From DAHUXN01 sp963811805 (GTDB taxonomy: Bacteria > Acidobacteriota > Terriglobia > Acidiferrales > UBA7541): DNA of 64,000 nt. The notes under the pieces are model-generated. The model ran no database searches. It was not told where the DNA came from and was given only the letters and a program-made list of their open reading frames with translations. Below are positions 36,397-45,411 of this stretch, piece by piece (the first letter of the stretch is position 1; each line of letters opens with the position of its first letter). The position numbers were made by a program, and so were the translations under genes. The DNA lies in contig CAWESU010000003.1 in NCBI GenBank assembly GCA_963811805.1, forward strand, positions 300,738 through 364,737, given 5' to 3'.

Positions 36397-37314
36397 TTGA
36401 GAGAAGCAGGGAATCGCAATCTTCATCGTTTCGCCGTTTTCACTGCGTGCTGCACTTTTCTCCTGGTCATCGCGGGCGCGCTGGTCACCAGCAACGAAGC
36501 CGGCCTCGCCGTTCCGGACTGGCCGCTTTCTTACGGCACGCTCTTTCCTCCCATGGTCGGCGGAATTTTTTACGAGCACGGCCATCGCATGATCGCCGGC
36601 TTCGTCGGCATCCTCACCATCATCTTGGCCATCTGGACGCAGCAGCGTGAATCCCGCCGCTGGCTGCGCAATCTCGCCTGGGGCGCGCTCGGCCTCGTTG
36701 TCGCGCAAGCCGTTCTCGGCGGCATCACCGTGAAATTCCTTCTGCCTCCGCCGGTTTCCTCCGCCCACGCAACGCTCGCCGAACTTTTCTTCATCACCGT
36801 CTTTTCCATCGCGATTTTCACCGGCAAATGGTGGCTGAGCGATTTGCCGCAGCTCGAAGACAGCGGCTCTCCCAAATTGCGCACCCTCACCGTCTGGACC
36901 TCTATCCTCATCCTCATCCAGATCGTCTTGGGCGCCGCCTTCCGCCACAACGCCTTCGGCATTATTCCGCACCTCATCGGTGCCGCGGTCGTGACGGTCA
37001 TGGTCTTCTGGACCGTGCTCGCCGTCAGCCGCCGCTTTAGGTCCGCGAAAGACCTGCGCGTCGCTGCGCGCTATCTCGAAATCGCGCTGGGCCTTCAACT
37101 CGTTTTGGGAGGCTTCGCCTACTGGGCCGTAGTCGCCGCGCGCGACGCCGTGCAGCCAACGCCCCTCTACGTCGCGCTTACCGTCATTCATGTCGCCGTC
37201 GGCGCTCTCACCTTCGCCGCCAGCGTTTTCCTGATGCTGCGCTGCTTCCGCATGCTCGCGCCCGCGCAGGCTCACGCCGCGCTCGAAACTCCGCGCGAAA
37301 GGGCCATTTCGTGA
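36397..37314 (+). CDS. ctaA: Heme A synthase (CtaA/COX15 family)
   Basis: The 305-residue protein has eight hydrophobic helices with the His pairs expected for heme binding: NEAGLAVPDWPLSYGTLFPP, then YEHGHRMIAGFVGIL, VSSAHATLAELFFITVF, FRHNAFGIIPHLIGAAVV and IHVAVGALTFAASVFLML. It oxidises heme O to heme A. I favour TTG at 36397, with GAAGGGA eight bases upstream, over the more distant GTG at 36364, which lies inside the previous gene. Confidence 0.9.
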   Translation: MREAGNRNLHRFAVFTACCTFLLVIAGALVTSNEAGLAVPDWPLSYGTLFPPMVGGIFYEHGHRMIAGFVGILTIILAIWTQQRESRRWLRNLAWGALGLVVAQAVLGGITVKFLLPPPVSSAHATLAELFFITVFSIAIFTGKWWLSDLPQLEDSGSPKLRTLTVWTSILILIQIVLGAAFRHNAFGIIPHLIGAAVVTVMVFWTVLAVSRRFRSAKDLRVAARYLEIALGLQLVLGGFAYWAVVAARDAVQPTPLYVALTVIHVAVGALTFAASVFLMLRCFRMLAPAQAHAALETPRERAIS

Positions 37315-38219
37315 GCGCTCCGCCGGTCACCACCGCTCGCGCCGCATCCGTTCCGGCGCTCTCGCGCTCGTGGTCCTATCTCGTGCTCACTAAGCCCGAC
37401 GTCACTTTTCTCGTCGTCCTCACCACCGCCGCGGGATTTTACTTGGGCTCGACAGGCGCGCTCGATCCTGTAGCAATGTTCAACGCTGTCTTTGGCACCA
37501 CGCTGGTCGGCGCCGGCACCGCCGCTCTCAATCACTATATGGAGCGCGCCAGCGACGCCAAAATGCGCCGCACCGCAGGCCGCCCTTTGCCTCTCGGCGC
37601 TTTGCGTCCCGCGGAAGCGCTCGCTTTCGGCGCCGGCCTCGTGCTTGCCGGCGGAATTTATCTCGCGCTGTTCTCGAATCTGCTGGCCTGCTCGCTCGCC
37701 CTGCTCACCACGCTGCTTTATTTGGGCCTCTACACGCCGCTCAAAAAGCACACCACCTGGGCCACCGCCATCGGCGCGTTTCCGGGAGCCATTCCGCCGC
37801 TCGTCGGCTGGGCCGCCGCTCGCGGCTCGCTCAACGAAGGCGCTTGGCTGCTCTTCGCCATTCTGTTTCTCTGGCAGTTCCCGCATTTCTATTCCATCGC
37901 CTGGATGTACCGCGAAGACTACGCCCGCGCCGGCATCCAGATGCTTCCGGTCGTCGACCCCACCGGCGCAGCCACCTTCGGCCAGATTATTTTCACCGCC
38001 GCGATACTGGTTCCCGTCAGCCTGCTGCCCTCGGTCACGGGACTTGCCGGCAGCAGCTATTTCTTCGGCGCATTTCTGATCGGCTTGCTACTGTTCCAGG
38101 CGAGCCTGTGGGCTTCACGCACGCGCACCAACGTCCGCGCCAAATGGCTGATGCACGCAACGGTCGCGCACATTCCGCTGCTTTTGGGTTTGCTGATGCT
38201 CGATAAAGTCGTAAAGTGA
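37311..38219 (+). CDS. ctaB: Protoheme IX farnesyltransferase (heme O synthase)
   Basis: The 302-residue UbiA-family prenyltransferase has nine hydrophobic helices and the signature NHYMERASDAKMRRTAGRPLP with the Asp/Arg motif, then TPLKKHTTWATAIGAFPGAIPPLVGW. The GTG start overlaps the ctaA stop (GTGA), so heme O and heme A synthesis are coupled. The product implies an aa3- or bo3-type terminal oxidase elsewhere in the genome. Confidence 0.94.
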   Translation: MSAPPVTTARAASVPALSRSWSYLVLTKPDVTFLVVLTTAAGFYLGSTGALDPVAMFNAVFGTTLVGAGTAALNHYMERASDAKMRRTAGRPLPLGALRPAEALAFGAGLVLAGGIYLALFSNLLACSLALLTTLLYLGLYTPLKKHTTWATAIGAFPGAIPPLVGWAAARGSLNEGAWLLFAILFLWQFPHFYSIAWMYREDYARAGIQMLPVVDPTGAATFGQIIFTAAILVPVSLLPSVTGLAGSSYFFGAFLIGLLLFQASLWASRTRTNVRAKWLMHATVAHIPLLLGLLMLDKVVK

Positions 38220-38264
38220 CAACGCGCTTTGCTGAATGATTGCTTTAGCGAGATTTGGTCCCGC

Positions 38265-38293
38265 GTTGTCATCCTGAGCGGAGCGAAGGATCT
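38265..38293 (+). repeat. Dispersed repeat copy (GTCATCCTGAGCGGAGCG type)
   Basis: This matches the core of the repeats at 44052-44100, 44262-44307 and 44571-44619 (TGTCATYCTGAGCGGAGCG ... GAAGGATCT) in a shorter form. It lies in the gap between ctaB and the small membrane protein gene. Confidence 0.6.
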
Positions 38294-38355
38294 AGTTTTG
38301 GGCTTTGGTGAATCTGCGGTTTTCTCTTAAATTCTTTCGAAAGGTCGCAACCGCT

Positions 38356-38568
38356 ATGATCGAAGTGGGCGTGATTGCTCTCGTCATGGTGCTTTTGTCC
38401 GTCCTCGGCATGGTCTGGGATTTTGCCAGCGGCCTCATCACCGCCGGCATCGATGGAATTTTTCTCTTGCTGGTTTGCCTGATGGTCGGCGGTGTTTTCT
38501 CTCTCCAGCTTCTTTACCTCGCGTATGACCGCCGTCGTCAGCACGCGTCCTCATTGGGCGGAAAGTAG
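38356..38568 (+). CDS. Small two-helix membrane protein
   Basis: The 70-residue product starts at ATG 38356 and has two hydrophobic helices (GVIALVMVLLSVLGMVWDFA and GIFLLLVCLMVGGVFSLQLL) with a basic tail YDRRRQHASS. A longer version from 38305 is open but lacks a start with a ribosome site. Position between ctaB and the DUF420 gene suggests an oxidase-assembly accessory; this is inference only. Confidence 0.6.
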   Translation: MIEVGVIALVMVLLSVLGMVWDFASGLITAGIDGIFLLLVCLMVGGVFSLQLLYLAYDRRRQHASSLGGK

Positions 38569-38571
38569 TCC

Positions 38572-39027
38572 TTGTCCGCTTTGCTTCCGCTCCACGCGCT
38601 TCCGCGTTTGAACGCAATTCTCAACGCCGCGAGCGCCGTCCTTCTCGTCACCGGCTACATTTTCATTCGCCGCCACAAAATCCTTGCGCACAAAACTTGC
38701 ATGTTGTCGGCCTTTGGCTGCTCCACATGCTTTCTCGCGTCCTATCTTTACTTCCACTTTCACGCCGGCCTCGTCCGCTTTTCCGGCCAGGGACCCATTC
38801 GTCCTGCCTATTTCACCATTCTCATCAGCCACACGATTCTCGCCGTCGTCATCGTCCCGCTCGTGCTCATCACTTTGACGTTCGCTCTGCGCAACCGTTT
38901 CCGCAGCCACAAAGCCATCGCCCGCTGGACCCTGCCTCTCTGGCTCTACGTCTCCATCACCGGCGTCATCGTCTACTGGCTCCTCTTCGTCCTCTACAAG
39001 CCCATCTCCTCCATCCCCGGCTTGTAG
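38572..39027 (+). CDS. DUF420 membrane protein (CtaM-like)
   Basis: The 151-residue product has four hydrophobic helices with conserved His in HKILAHKTCMLSAFGCSTCF, YFHFHAGLVRFSGQGP and ISHTILAVVIVPLVLITL, the DUF420 pattern. CtaM, a DUF420 member, is needed for maturation of aa3-type oxidases in Firmicutes. The position after ctaA-ctaB fits that role. The TTG start at 38572 is four bases after the previous stop. Confidence 0.82.
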   Translation: MSALLPLHALPRLNAILNAASAVLLVTGYIFIRRHKILAHKTCMLSAFGCSTCFLASYLYFHFHAGLVRFSGQGPIRPAYFTILISHTILAVVIVPLVLITLTFALRNRFRSHKAIARWTLPLWLYVSITGVIVYWLLFVLYKPISSIPGL

Positions 39028-39130
39028 CGCCTACCGCAACGGTTTCGGTTGCGTGATTTCTTCGACCATCATAGAGCGCCGGGACCAATTTTTTCGGTAG
39101 GATCCTTTGCCAGCTTTTTCCAAGAAACTC

Positions 39131-39883
39131 CTAGTTCGCTGGGCAGTCGTATTCGTCCATGAAATCGAAATGGATGTTCGGAAATCTGTTCGTCAACTCC
39201 GTGACTTTCGCCGGGCTCTGGGTGATCCTACAGTTGTTCCCGAGTGTTACGCGGGTGAGATTGGGCAGCGTCTTCAGGAAGCCCGGAAGATCGCTCAAAT
39301 CGTTTCCATTCAGTTCAAGCACGCGCAGCTCCTGTAGTCTGGCGACGACAGGTGACAGCTCTTTAAGCGCATTGAATTGAAATCGAAGCTCTCCGAGTTT
39401 CGGAAGGTCGCCCACAAAGGAAGGTATTTCCGTAAGCCCGTTCCTTCCCAAATCCAGATAGACAAGGTTCTTCAGTTGGGACATCGCACCGGGAAATTTG
39501 TGGCGCTGGTGCGGCTGCGGGTTAGGCTCGTCGCCAACTGAACTCGGGTCCTGCGCGCCGTAGAGAACCAGTTTTTCCAGCGAGTATAAATTCCCTATAC
39601 TCTCCGGCAGAACCGGGTTCATAGCGCACCCGTTGCCGTTGTCGATGATCAATTCCCTGAGTCTGGTCAGCTTGCCGATAGAATCGGGCAGCACTTTGAG
39701 GGCTTCAACGCACTTGATCGAGAGCGACTCCAAATCCGGGTAGCTCTCAAGCTTGTCGAGTAATCCTGCGTTCTTTTCCGAAATCTTGAGGACCTTCACA
39801 GATGATGATGCACGAGGAACTGGCATCGCAAGCAGAGCGAAGCTCATCAGGACGCCAATGGTTGCTGAAGCGATTTTGCTCAT
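39131..39883 (-). CDS. Secreted leucine-rich-repeat protein
   Basis: The 250-residue product has a signal peptide (IGVLMSFALLAMPVPRASSS) and about seven leucine-rich repeats, for example LPDSIGKLTRLRELIIDNGN, LKNLVYLDLGRNGLTEIPSF and LQELRVLELNGNDLSDLPGF. Such repeats form a binding surface; the ligand is unknown. The C-terminus carries DEYDCPAN. It is transcribed against its neighbours and stands alone. Confidence 0.85.
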   Translation of the reverse strand: MSKIASATIGVLMSFALLAMPVPRASSSVKVLKISEKNAGLLDKLESYPDLESLSIKCVEALKVLPDSIGKLTRLRELIIDNGNGCAMNPVLPESIGNLYSLEKLVLYGAQDPSSVGDEPNPQPHQRHKFPGAMSQLKNLVYLDLGRNGLTEIPSFVGDLPKLGELRFQFNALKELSPVVARLQELRVLELNGNDLSDLPGFLKTLPNLTRVTLGNNCRITQSPAKVTELTNRFPNIHFDFMDEYDCPAN

Positions 39884-40068
39884 ATACGGATGCTATCAGA
39901 AGACCGATTCAAGCAGGGTCATTGGAAAACCCGGATGTTAAATCCTGGTTAGTCGGGTTATCGGAAACTACGCCACCAATTCAGCCTGAGTCACCACCAG
40001 CCGCCCCGCTCTTTAGGCCCCGCAAGCGCCTTTCTGTTATTCTGTAAAATTCAGGGAAGGGAATCGAC

Positions 40069-40956
40069 TTGAGCAGCTCGCCGGCATCCACCACAACTCG
40101 CCGCCAACCCCTCAACAACCGCTGGACCTACATCGTCCTCGCGCTCACGCTGCTCTTCGTCTTGATGCCGTTCCTTTTCTGGCGCGCCACCTGGTTCGGC
40201 CGCCCGCTCACCGACGCGCAACTCGCCGACGCCCTCAATCCCAAGTCCAATCCTCACGACATCCAGCACGGCCTCTCCCAGGTCTCCGACCGCATCGTCC
40301 GCCGCGACCCCACAATCAAGAGCTTTTACCCCCAGGTAATCGCCCTCTCCGCGAGCCCCGACGCTCCCATCCGCGCCATGGACGCCTGGACCATGGGCCA
40401 GGACAATCAGTCGCCGCAATTCCATGCCGCGCTCCTGCCGATGCTCAAAGACCCTGACCCCACCGTCCGCCGCAACGCCGCCTTGGCTCTGGTCCGCTTC
40501 GACGACACCAGCGGCCACGACATCATCGTCGGCATGCTCAAAGCCGCCGCCGTCGATTCGCCCTCTGCAGGAACCTTGCGCACCCGCCTCAAGCCCGGCC
40601 AAACCATGAATCCCGGCACCCTCCTCGCGCGCATCCAAACGCCCACCGGCGAAAGGGAAGTGCGCTCCGAGATTCCCGGCACCCTGGATCGCTGGCTCGT
40701 ATCGAATGGCGCCAGTGTCACCAGCGGCCAGCATCTCGCCGCTGTTTGGCCCAGCGACGACGAAGTCTGGGAAGCCTTGCGCGCCCTCTACCTTATCGGC
40801 CAACCCGCCGACCTCGATGCCATCGCGCCCTACGCCCGCGGCGGTGGCAACGCTCCGCCGCAACTCGCCGAGCAGGCGCGCAACACCATGCAAGCCATCC
40901 GCGCCCGCGCCGCTTCGCCGAATTCCTCCTCAGCTCACCCCACGGCGGGCCCATAA
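40069..40956 (+). CDS. Membrane-anchored HEAT-repeat protein with lipoyl/biotinyl-like segment
   Basis: The 295-residue product has one N-terminal membrane helix (TYIVLALTLLFVLMPFLFW) and HEAT-like helices around FHAALLPMLKDPDPTVRRNAALALVRFDD. A beta-rich segment follows, MNPGTLLARIQTPTGEREVR, then IPGTLDRWLVSNGASVTSGQ, reminiscent of a barrel-sandwich hybrid (HlyD/biotinyl-lipoyl) fold, before a further helical part. No attachment Lys motif is evident. The start is TTG 40069 after AAGGGAA. The role is unknown. Confidence 0.65.
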   Translation: MSSSPASTTTRRQPLNNRWTYIVLALTLLFVLMPFLFWRATWFGRPLTDAQLADALNPKSNPHDIQHGLSQVSDRIVRRDPTIKSFYPQVIALSASPDAPIRAMDAWTMGQDNQSPQFHAALLPMLKDPDPTVRRNAALALVRFDDTSGHDIIVGMLKAAAVDSPSAGTLRTRLKPGQTMNPGTLLARIQTPTGEREVRSEIPGTLDRWLVSNGASVTSGQHLAAVWPSDDEVWEALRALYLIGQPADLDAIAPYARGGGNAPPQLAEQARNTMQAIRARAASPNSSSAHPTAGP

Positions 40957-41077
40957 AGAGCTTACAATCCCGCAGCCGCGGAATCCTCCCGCATTCCTTG
41001 CTCATCCAATCACCGTGCGGGCATGAAGCCCTTGGAAACGCGCCCCCGCCATCGATTTCGCATTCGTTTCGCCAATT

Positions 41078-41086
41078 TGCTATAAT
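41078..41086 (+). promoter_or_regulatory. Extended -10 promoter for the ErpA/IscA gene
   Basis: TGCTATAAT (41078-41086) matches a perfect TATAAT with the TGn extension, placed about 48 bp before the start codon at 41134. No strong -35 is visible, which is usual for extended -10 promoters. Confidence 0.65.
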
Positions 41087-41133
41087 GTCTTTGCAGCAAC
41101 GCGGAAGTATTTATCTGAGCGGAGGATTTTCGA

Positions 41134-41460
41134 ATGATTTCTTTAACGCCTGTCGCGGTCACCAAAGTCAAAGAGATTATTGCGCAGCAAACGCCTGTCC
41201 CGACGGGCTTGCGCGTCGCCGTCGTGGGTGGCGGATGTTCCGGCTTCAGCTATCACATGGCTTTCGAAAATCAGGTCAACGAGGCCGGCGACAACATCTA
41301 CGAATTTGACGGCCTGAAGGTCCTTGTCGATCAGATGAGCGAGATGTATCTCGACGGCATTTCCATCGACTACATCGAATCCATCGAAGGCTCCGGCTTC
41401 AAATTCAACAATCCCAACGTCAAGAGCACCTGCGGCTGCGGCTCCTCCTTCAGCGTCTAA
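41134..41460 (+). CDS. erpA: Iron-sulfur cluster insertion protein, HesB/IscA/ErpA family
   Basis: The 108-residue A-type carrier has VAVVGGGCSGFSYHMAFE near residue 28 and the C-terminal Cys pair in STCGCGSSFSV, giving the three cluster-ligating Cys. It transfers Fe-S clusters to target proteins, plausibly including the Rieske protein encoded nearby. It has its own promoter (41078) and terminator (41488), so it is monocistronic. IscA and ErpA cannot be distinguished safely by eye. Confidence 0.9.
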   Translation: MISLTPVAVTKVKEIIAQQTPVPTGLRVAVVGGGCSGFSYHMAFENQVNEAGDNIYEFDGLKVLVDQMSEMYLDGISIDYIESIEGSGFKFNNPNVKSTCGCGSSFSV

Positions 41461-41487
41461 CTCGCATCGCATCATTCCGAACTCACT

Positions 41488-41520
41488 GGCGCTCGATTTT
41501 CATTCGAGCGCCTTTTGTTT
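41488..41520 (+). terminator. Rho-independent terminator after erpA
   Basis: A perfect 9-bp stem GGCGCTCGA (41488-41496) / TCGAGCGCC (41504-41512), 7-nt loop, followed directly by TTTTGTTT. It is the best terminator in the window. Confidence 0.88.
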
Positions 41521-41535
41521 TATGCTGTCGCCCGA

Positions 41536-42126
41536 ATGCTACGCACAAGACCAGTGCAGTTATGCCTATTTGGTGTGCTCGCTCTATACATGGTTGAGGC
41601 TGAAGGTATCTCGGGGCAGAAGAATAGAGAGCAGGCTGGCTTTGGCTCCGAAGCGGATGTGCCTGGCGAGGTATTCATCGAGAAGCCGGTCGAGATTTCG
41701 GATGGTGCTTTACAAACCCTGAAGGGCGCACCACGTATCGAGAGCTGCCTCGAAAGCGGAACGATGCGGGGAGAAGTGCAAGGCGCATGGTTTTTGGGTT
41801 CAGAAATTCACTTAAGTACACCGCACGAAGCCGACCTCGTCGTGTTGCCCAACACGCCCCGTCTCGTGGCGCGCCAGTTTCCTGTAAAAGTATTTACCTG
41901 CATGCTCGGCGCTCATGGCGGCTGGTTCTGGGTTCTCAGAGGCAAGACCGGAAAATATCAATTGCTCCTCGAAACGTTCGCCGACGCTCTGGAGGTATTG
42001 AACTCTAAAACGAATGAGTATCGTGACATCCAGACTGATTCGGCCACCGGCGTGTCGCACACGACATTGATCTTCAAATTCGATGGACACCGGTACAAAC
42101 TCTTCCAAAGAAAAGACACAAATTGA
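41536..42126 (+). CDS. Hypothetical secreted or membrane-anchored protein
   Basis: The 196-residue product begins at ATG 41536; the upstream TTG at 41515 lies in the T-run of the erpA terminator and is unlikely. Residues about 5-22 are hydrophobic (PVQLCLFGVLALYMVEAEG), resembling a signal peptide. The rest is mixed alpha/beta with no motif that I recognise (RIESCLESGTMRGEVQGAWF; VFTCMLGAHGGWFWVLRGKT). The function is unknown. Confidence 0.55.
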   Translation: MLRTRPVQLCLFGVLALYMVEAEGISGQKNREQAGFGSEADVPGEVFIEKPVEISDGALQTLKGAPRIESCLESGTMRGEVQGAWFLGSEIHLSTPHEADLVVLPNTPRLVARQFPVKVFTCMLGAHGGWFWVLRGKTGKYQLLLETFADALEVLNSKTNEYRDIQTDSATGVSHTTLIFKFDGHRYKLFQRKDTN

Positions 42127-42264
42127 CCTTCGTTTAGCATGGGCCTATCGGCGCTCATGAGATAGATGGATCGTCCCAAGCTCTTCCTATTCGCGCTGCC
42201 TTGTGCGCGATGTCTTCGCTTTCGGTTTTTCGAGTTTCGCTTTTCGAATTTCGTTTTGCCTTTT

Positions 42265-42338
42265 CTCGTCACTAGCCACTCGCCACTGGCTTTGAGCCGG
42301 CTCGTCACTCGCCACTAGCCACTAGCCACTAGCCACTG
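42265..42338 (+). repeat. Short tandem repeats before nadE
   Basis: Four tandem copies of the 7-mer GCCACTA run at 42311-42337, the last incomplete. A partial earlier array with CGTCACTAGCCACTCGCCACT lies at 42268-42288. The preceding 50 bases are T-rich with repeated TTTCG. I see no gene in 42127-42363. Confidence 0.8.
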
Positions 42339-42363
42339 TTTTTCGGTATCCTGATTCTTCGCA

Positions 42364-44001
42364 ATGAAAATCGCTCTAGCCCAGTTCAACCCAACCGTCG
42401 GCGACTTCTCCGGCAATTCCGTGCGTATGCTGGAAATGGCCGCCTCCGCAAAATCGCGCGCCGCCGACCTCGTCATTTTCTCCGAGCTGTGCCTCTGCGG
42501 CTATCCGCCTCAGGATCTGGTCGAGCGCCCCGCCTTCCTCGAACGCAATCAGAAATTCCTCGCCGCCCTCGCCACCGAAATGCCCATGCCCGCCATCGTC
42601 GGCTACGTCGGCAAAGCCCAGGTCGACACCGGCAAGCCCGCCGCCAACTGCGCCGCTCTCCTCGCCGACGGAAAAATTGTCTTCAAGCAGCGCAAAATGC
42701 TCCTTCCCACCTACGATGTCTTCGACGAGTCCCGCTATTTTCAGCCCGCCACGTCGCAATCCAATTTCCCCTTCGAAGGCCAGCAGCTCGGCATCACCAT
42801 CTGCGAAGACGCCTGGAACGACAAGGATTTCTGGAAGCAGCGCCTCTACGATCGCGATCCCGTCACTGAACTCACCAGCCAGGGATCGAACATCCTCATC
42901 AACATCTCCGCTTCTCCCTACAATCTCGATAAGCGCAGCCTCCGCATGGACATGCTACGCACCCTCGCGCGCCACCATAAAATGCCCGTCGTATACGTCA
43001 ACCAGGTCGGCGGCAACGACAGCCTTGTCTTCGACGGCTCCAGTTTCGCCTTCGACGCCGCCGGCAATCTCGCCGCGCTCGCGCACTCCTTCGAAGAAGA
43101 CCTGATCATTTTCGATTCAGCCTCCGGCACCGGCGACATTCGCCCGCAGCCCAGCGACGAACTCGACGCCGCCTACCGCGCTCTCGTCTGCGGCACCCGC
43201 GACTACGTCCGCAAATGCGGCTTCCGCAACGTCGTCATCGGCCTCAGCGGCGGAATCGATTCCGCCCTCGTCGCCGCCATCGCCGTCGACGCCCTCGGCC
43301 CGGAAAACGTCCGCGGCGTCACCATGCCCAGTCCGTATTCTTCCAAGGGCAGCCTCGTCGACTCCGCGCGCCTCGCCGAAAATCTCAACATCCAATACTC
43401 TGTGATTCCCATCGACGAAATCTTTCAGTCCTATCGCAAAGCCCTCTGCGCCGCATTCGCCGGCCAAAAAGACGACGTCACCGAGGAAAACATCCAGGCG
43501 CGCATTCGCGGCAACCTGCTCATGGCGCTCTCCAACAAATTCGGCTCCATGGTTCTCAGCACCGGCAACAAATCCGAATACGCCGTCGGCTACAGCACCC
43601 TCTACGGAGACATGGCCGGCGGCCTCGCGGTCATCTCCGACGTCCCCAAGAGCATGGTCTACGAGCTCGCGCGCCTCGTGAATCGCAGAAGGGAACTGAT
43701 CCCCCAGGCGACCATCACCAAGCCGCCCTCGGCCGAGCTTCGCCCCAATCAGACCGATCAGGATTCCCTCCCGCCCTACGACGTTCTCGACCGCATCATC
43801 AAAGCCTACGTCGAGGACCTCCGCACCCCCGAGGAAATCTCCAGCCACTATGAATTTCCGCTCGAGCTCGTCCGCAACGTCGCCCGCATGGTCGATCGCA
43901 GCGAATACAAACGCAAGCAAGCCCCCCCGGGCCTCAAAATCACATCGAAGGCCTTCTCCGTCGGCCGCCGCTTCCCCCTCGCCAACAAATTCATTCCGTA
44001 A
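42364..44001 (+). CDS. nadE: Glutamine-dependent NAD+ synthetase
   Basis: The 545-residue two-domain enzyme has an N-terminal nitrilase-type glutaminase (VIFSELCLCGYPPQDLVERP with the Glu, FKQRKMLLPTYDVFDESRYF with the Lys, GITICEDAWN with the Cys near residue 145). The C-terminal ATP-pyrophosphatase synthetase domain has the P-loop VIGLSGGIDSALVAAIAVDA near residue 290 and STGNKSEYAVGYSTLYGDMA. It amidates deamido-NAD+ using Gln-derived ammonia carried through an internal tunnel. Length is normal for the family. Confidence 0.96.
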   Translation: MKIALAQFNPTVGDFSGNSVRMLEMAASAKSRAADLVIFSELCLCGYPPQDLVERPAFLERNQKFLAALATEMPMPAIVGYVGKAQVDTGKPAANCAALLADGKIVFKQRKMLLPTYDVFDESRYFQPATSQSNFPFEGQQLGITICEDAWNDKDFWKQRLYDRDPVTELTSQGSNILINISASPYNLDKRSLRMDMLRTLARHHKMPVVYVNQVGGNDSLVFDGSSFAFDAAGNLAALAHSFEEDLIIFDSASGTGDIRPQPSDELDAAYRALVCGTRDYVRKCGFRNVVIGLSGGIDSALVAAIAVDALGPENVRGVTMPSPYSSKGSLVDSARLAENLNIQYSVIPIDEIFQSYRKALCAAFAGQKDDVTEENIQARIRGNLLMALSNKFGSMVLSTGNKSEYAVGYSTLYGDMAGGLAVISDVPKSMVYELARLVNRRRELIPQATITKPPSAELRPNQTDQDSLPPYDVLDRIIKAYVEDLRTPEEISSHYEFPLELVRNVARMVDRSEYKRKQAPPGLKITSKAFSVGRRFPLANKFIP

Positions 44002-44662
44002 GCCTACACTTACCGAACATCGCACTCGTCATCCGCTTTTGTTTTGCCTTAGGTGTCATTCTGAGCGGAGCGCTCTTCGCGCAGCGAAGAATCTCGCCTC
44101 GGCCTCTTCTTAGTCTGTCATTCCGAACCCGTTCGCGTCTTCTGCGACCGGTGTGAGGTCCGCCGTTTGGACTCCGGTGAAGTCCAGCGGACTTCCGAAA
44201 CCGGAGAATCTGCTTTTCGCCTTCGTAGGGGCGGGGCTTCAGCCGGGCCCTCCGTTGTTTTGGGTGTCATCCTGAGGAGCGCATTCTGCGACGAAGGATC
44301 TCGCCTCGACTCTTTTGCTTTGTCCGTTGCCTTGGTAGGGGCGGGGCTTGCCCCGCCCGGCGCGACTCGCGGAGTCGCGAAAACTCCCCAATCTGCGGTC
44401 CAGAGCCCAGTCGCGCCTTGTCATTCCCAGCGAGGATGCGATGAGCATCCGACGAGGAACCTGCTTTTCGCTTTTCTCGGAGTGCAGCGGTCCGCTTTGC
44501 CTCTTGCTGTTGTAGGGGCGGGCTTCAGCCCCGCCCGTTGCTGCTCTTGTTTTGCCCTTGGTTTGTCTTGGGTGTCATTCTGAGCGGAGCGCTCCTCGCG
44601 CAGCGAAGAATCTCGCCTCAAACCTCTCCTGCGGATCCATCCTTCTGGAGGCGTTTGCCAGC
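44002..44662. repeat. 661-bp non-coding gap filled with two interleaved repeat families
   Basis: Family A (TGTCATTCTGAGCGGAGCG ... GAAGAATCTCGCCTC, about 46-49 bp) occurs at 44052-44100, 44262-44307 and 44571-44619; the first and last differ at very few positions. A related form (GTCATTCCCAGCGAGGATGC) is near 44420. Family B (GTAGGGGCGGGGCTTGCCCC palindrome type) occurs at about 44223-44250, 44335-44363 and 44511-44537. All are GC-rich and partly self-complementary. I see no credible gene here. Confidence 0.75.
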
Positions 44663-45364
44663 TTAATTGATTGTAAACGCAGCATCGAACGAGTACTGCT
44701 GTCCGTCGGGATTGGTCACAGTGACTTGCACAGAGCCATTCGGCAGGGATGGCACAGTCACCTGCAGAGTCATAGAATCAACGAAAGTTGAAACGGCAGC
44801 CGAATTGCCAAACATCACCGTCGCACCGCTTTGAAAACCGCTGCCACGGATCGTGACCTGCGTGCCAGTCGCTGCGGATGCGGGATTCACTGACGCGACG
44901 CTCAATGGAGCAGCTGCAAGTTGTGCCACTGTAATGCCCGATTGTGTGATTACAAAGATTTTGGTTCCTGTTTCATCTAATGCCAGTTCGTTCAAAGTAT
45001 CGGCTGTTCCTTCTGGCAGCCGGATGCGCAATGCGAGGCGCCCGCTGTGCACGTCGAAGATGTCAACGTTCGACGTAACCCCCGACCCTGTGCGGGGGAC
45101 GATCAGCAAACTGCCAGATGGATTCAACGCTTCCGAATGCGGATCCTCCGCTTCCAGAGAATTCAGCGTAAAGTAATACTCAATCTCCCCCACACTCAGC
45201 GAGCCAAGTTGCCCATCGAAAGTTCCGAACCCAGCCGAGAAAATATTATCGTCAGCGTCGGCAGCAGCGCTGGTTGGATTTGAGCCTCCGTTCGGGAGCC
45301 CTTGCCCCGTTGTCAGCGAACTATTGGATAGGTTGAGCAGGGCAACCTGCGTCGAGCCACTGGT
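44663..45364 (-). pseudogene. C-terminal part of IPT/TIG beta-propeller lipoprotein, cut off by IS256-family insertion
   Basis: This minus-strand frame continues the protein that begins at 49744. Residues next to the insertion read FFTSGSTQVALLNLSNSS, and the piece ends with an IPT/TIG domain (PLSVASVNPASAATGTQVTI, then GSGFQSGATVMFGNSAAVST) and TVTNPDGQQYSFDAAFTIN. It has no start of its own and is presumably untranslated. Before insertion the full protein would have been about 1,215 residues. Confidence 0.85.
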
Positions 45365-45372
45365 GAAAAACA
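45365..45372. repeat. Left target-site duplication of the IS element
   Basis: GAAAAACA here and at 46805-46812. Removing the element and one copy restores the reading frame ...SWVFF-TSGS... of the interrupted gene, which confirms the duplication. Confidence 0.85.
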
Positions 45373-45411
45373 GAAGTTGTCCCGCCTTTAGTTGAAACCT
45401 AAAAAAGGAAG

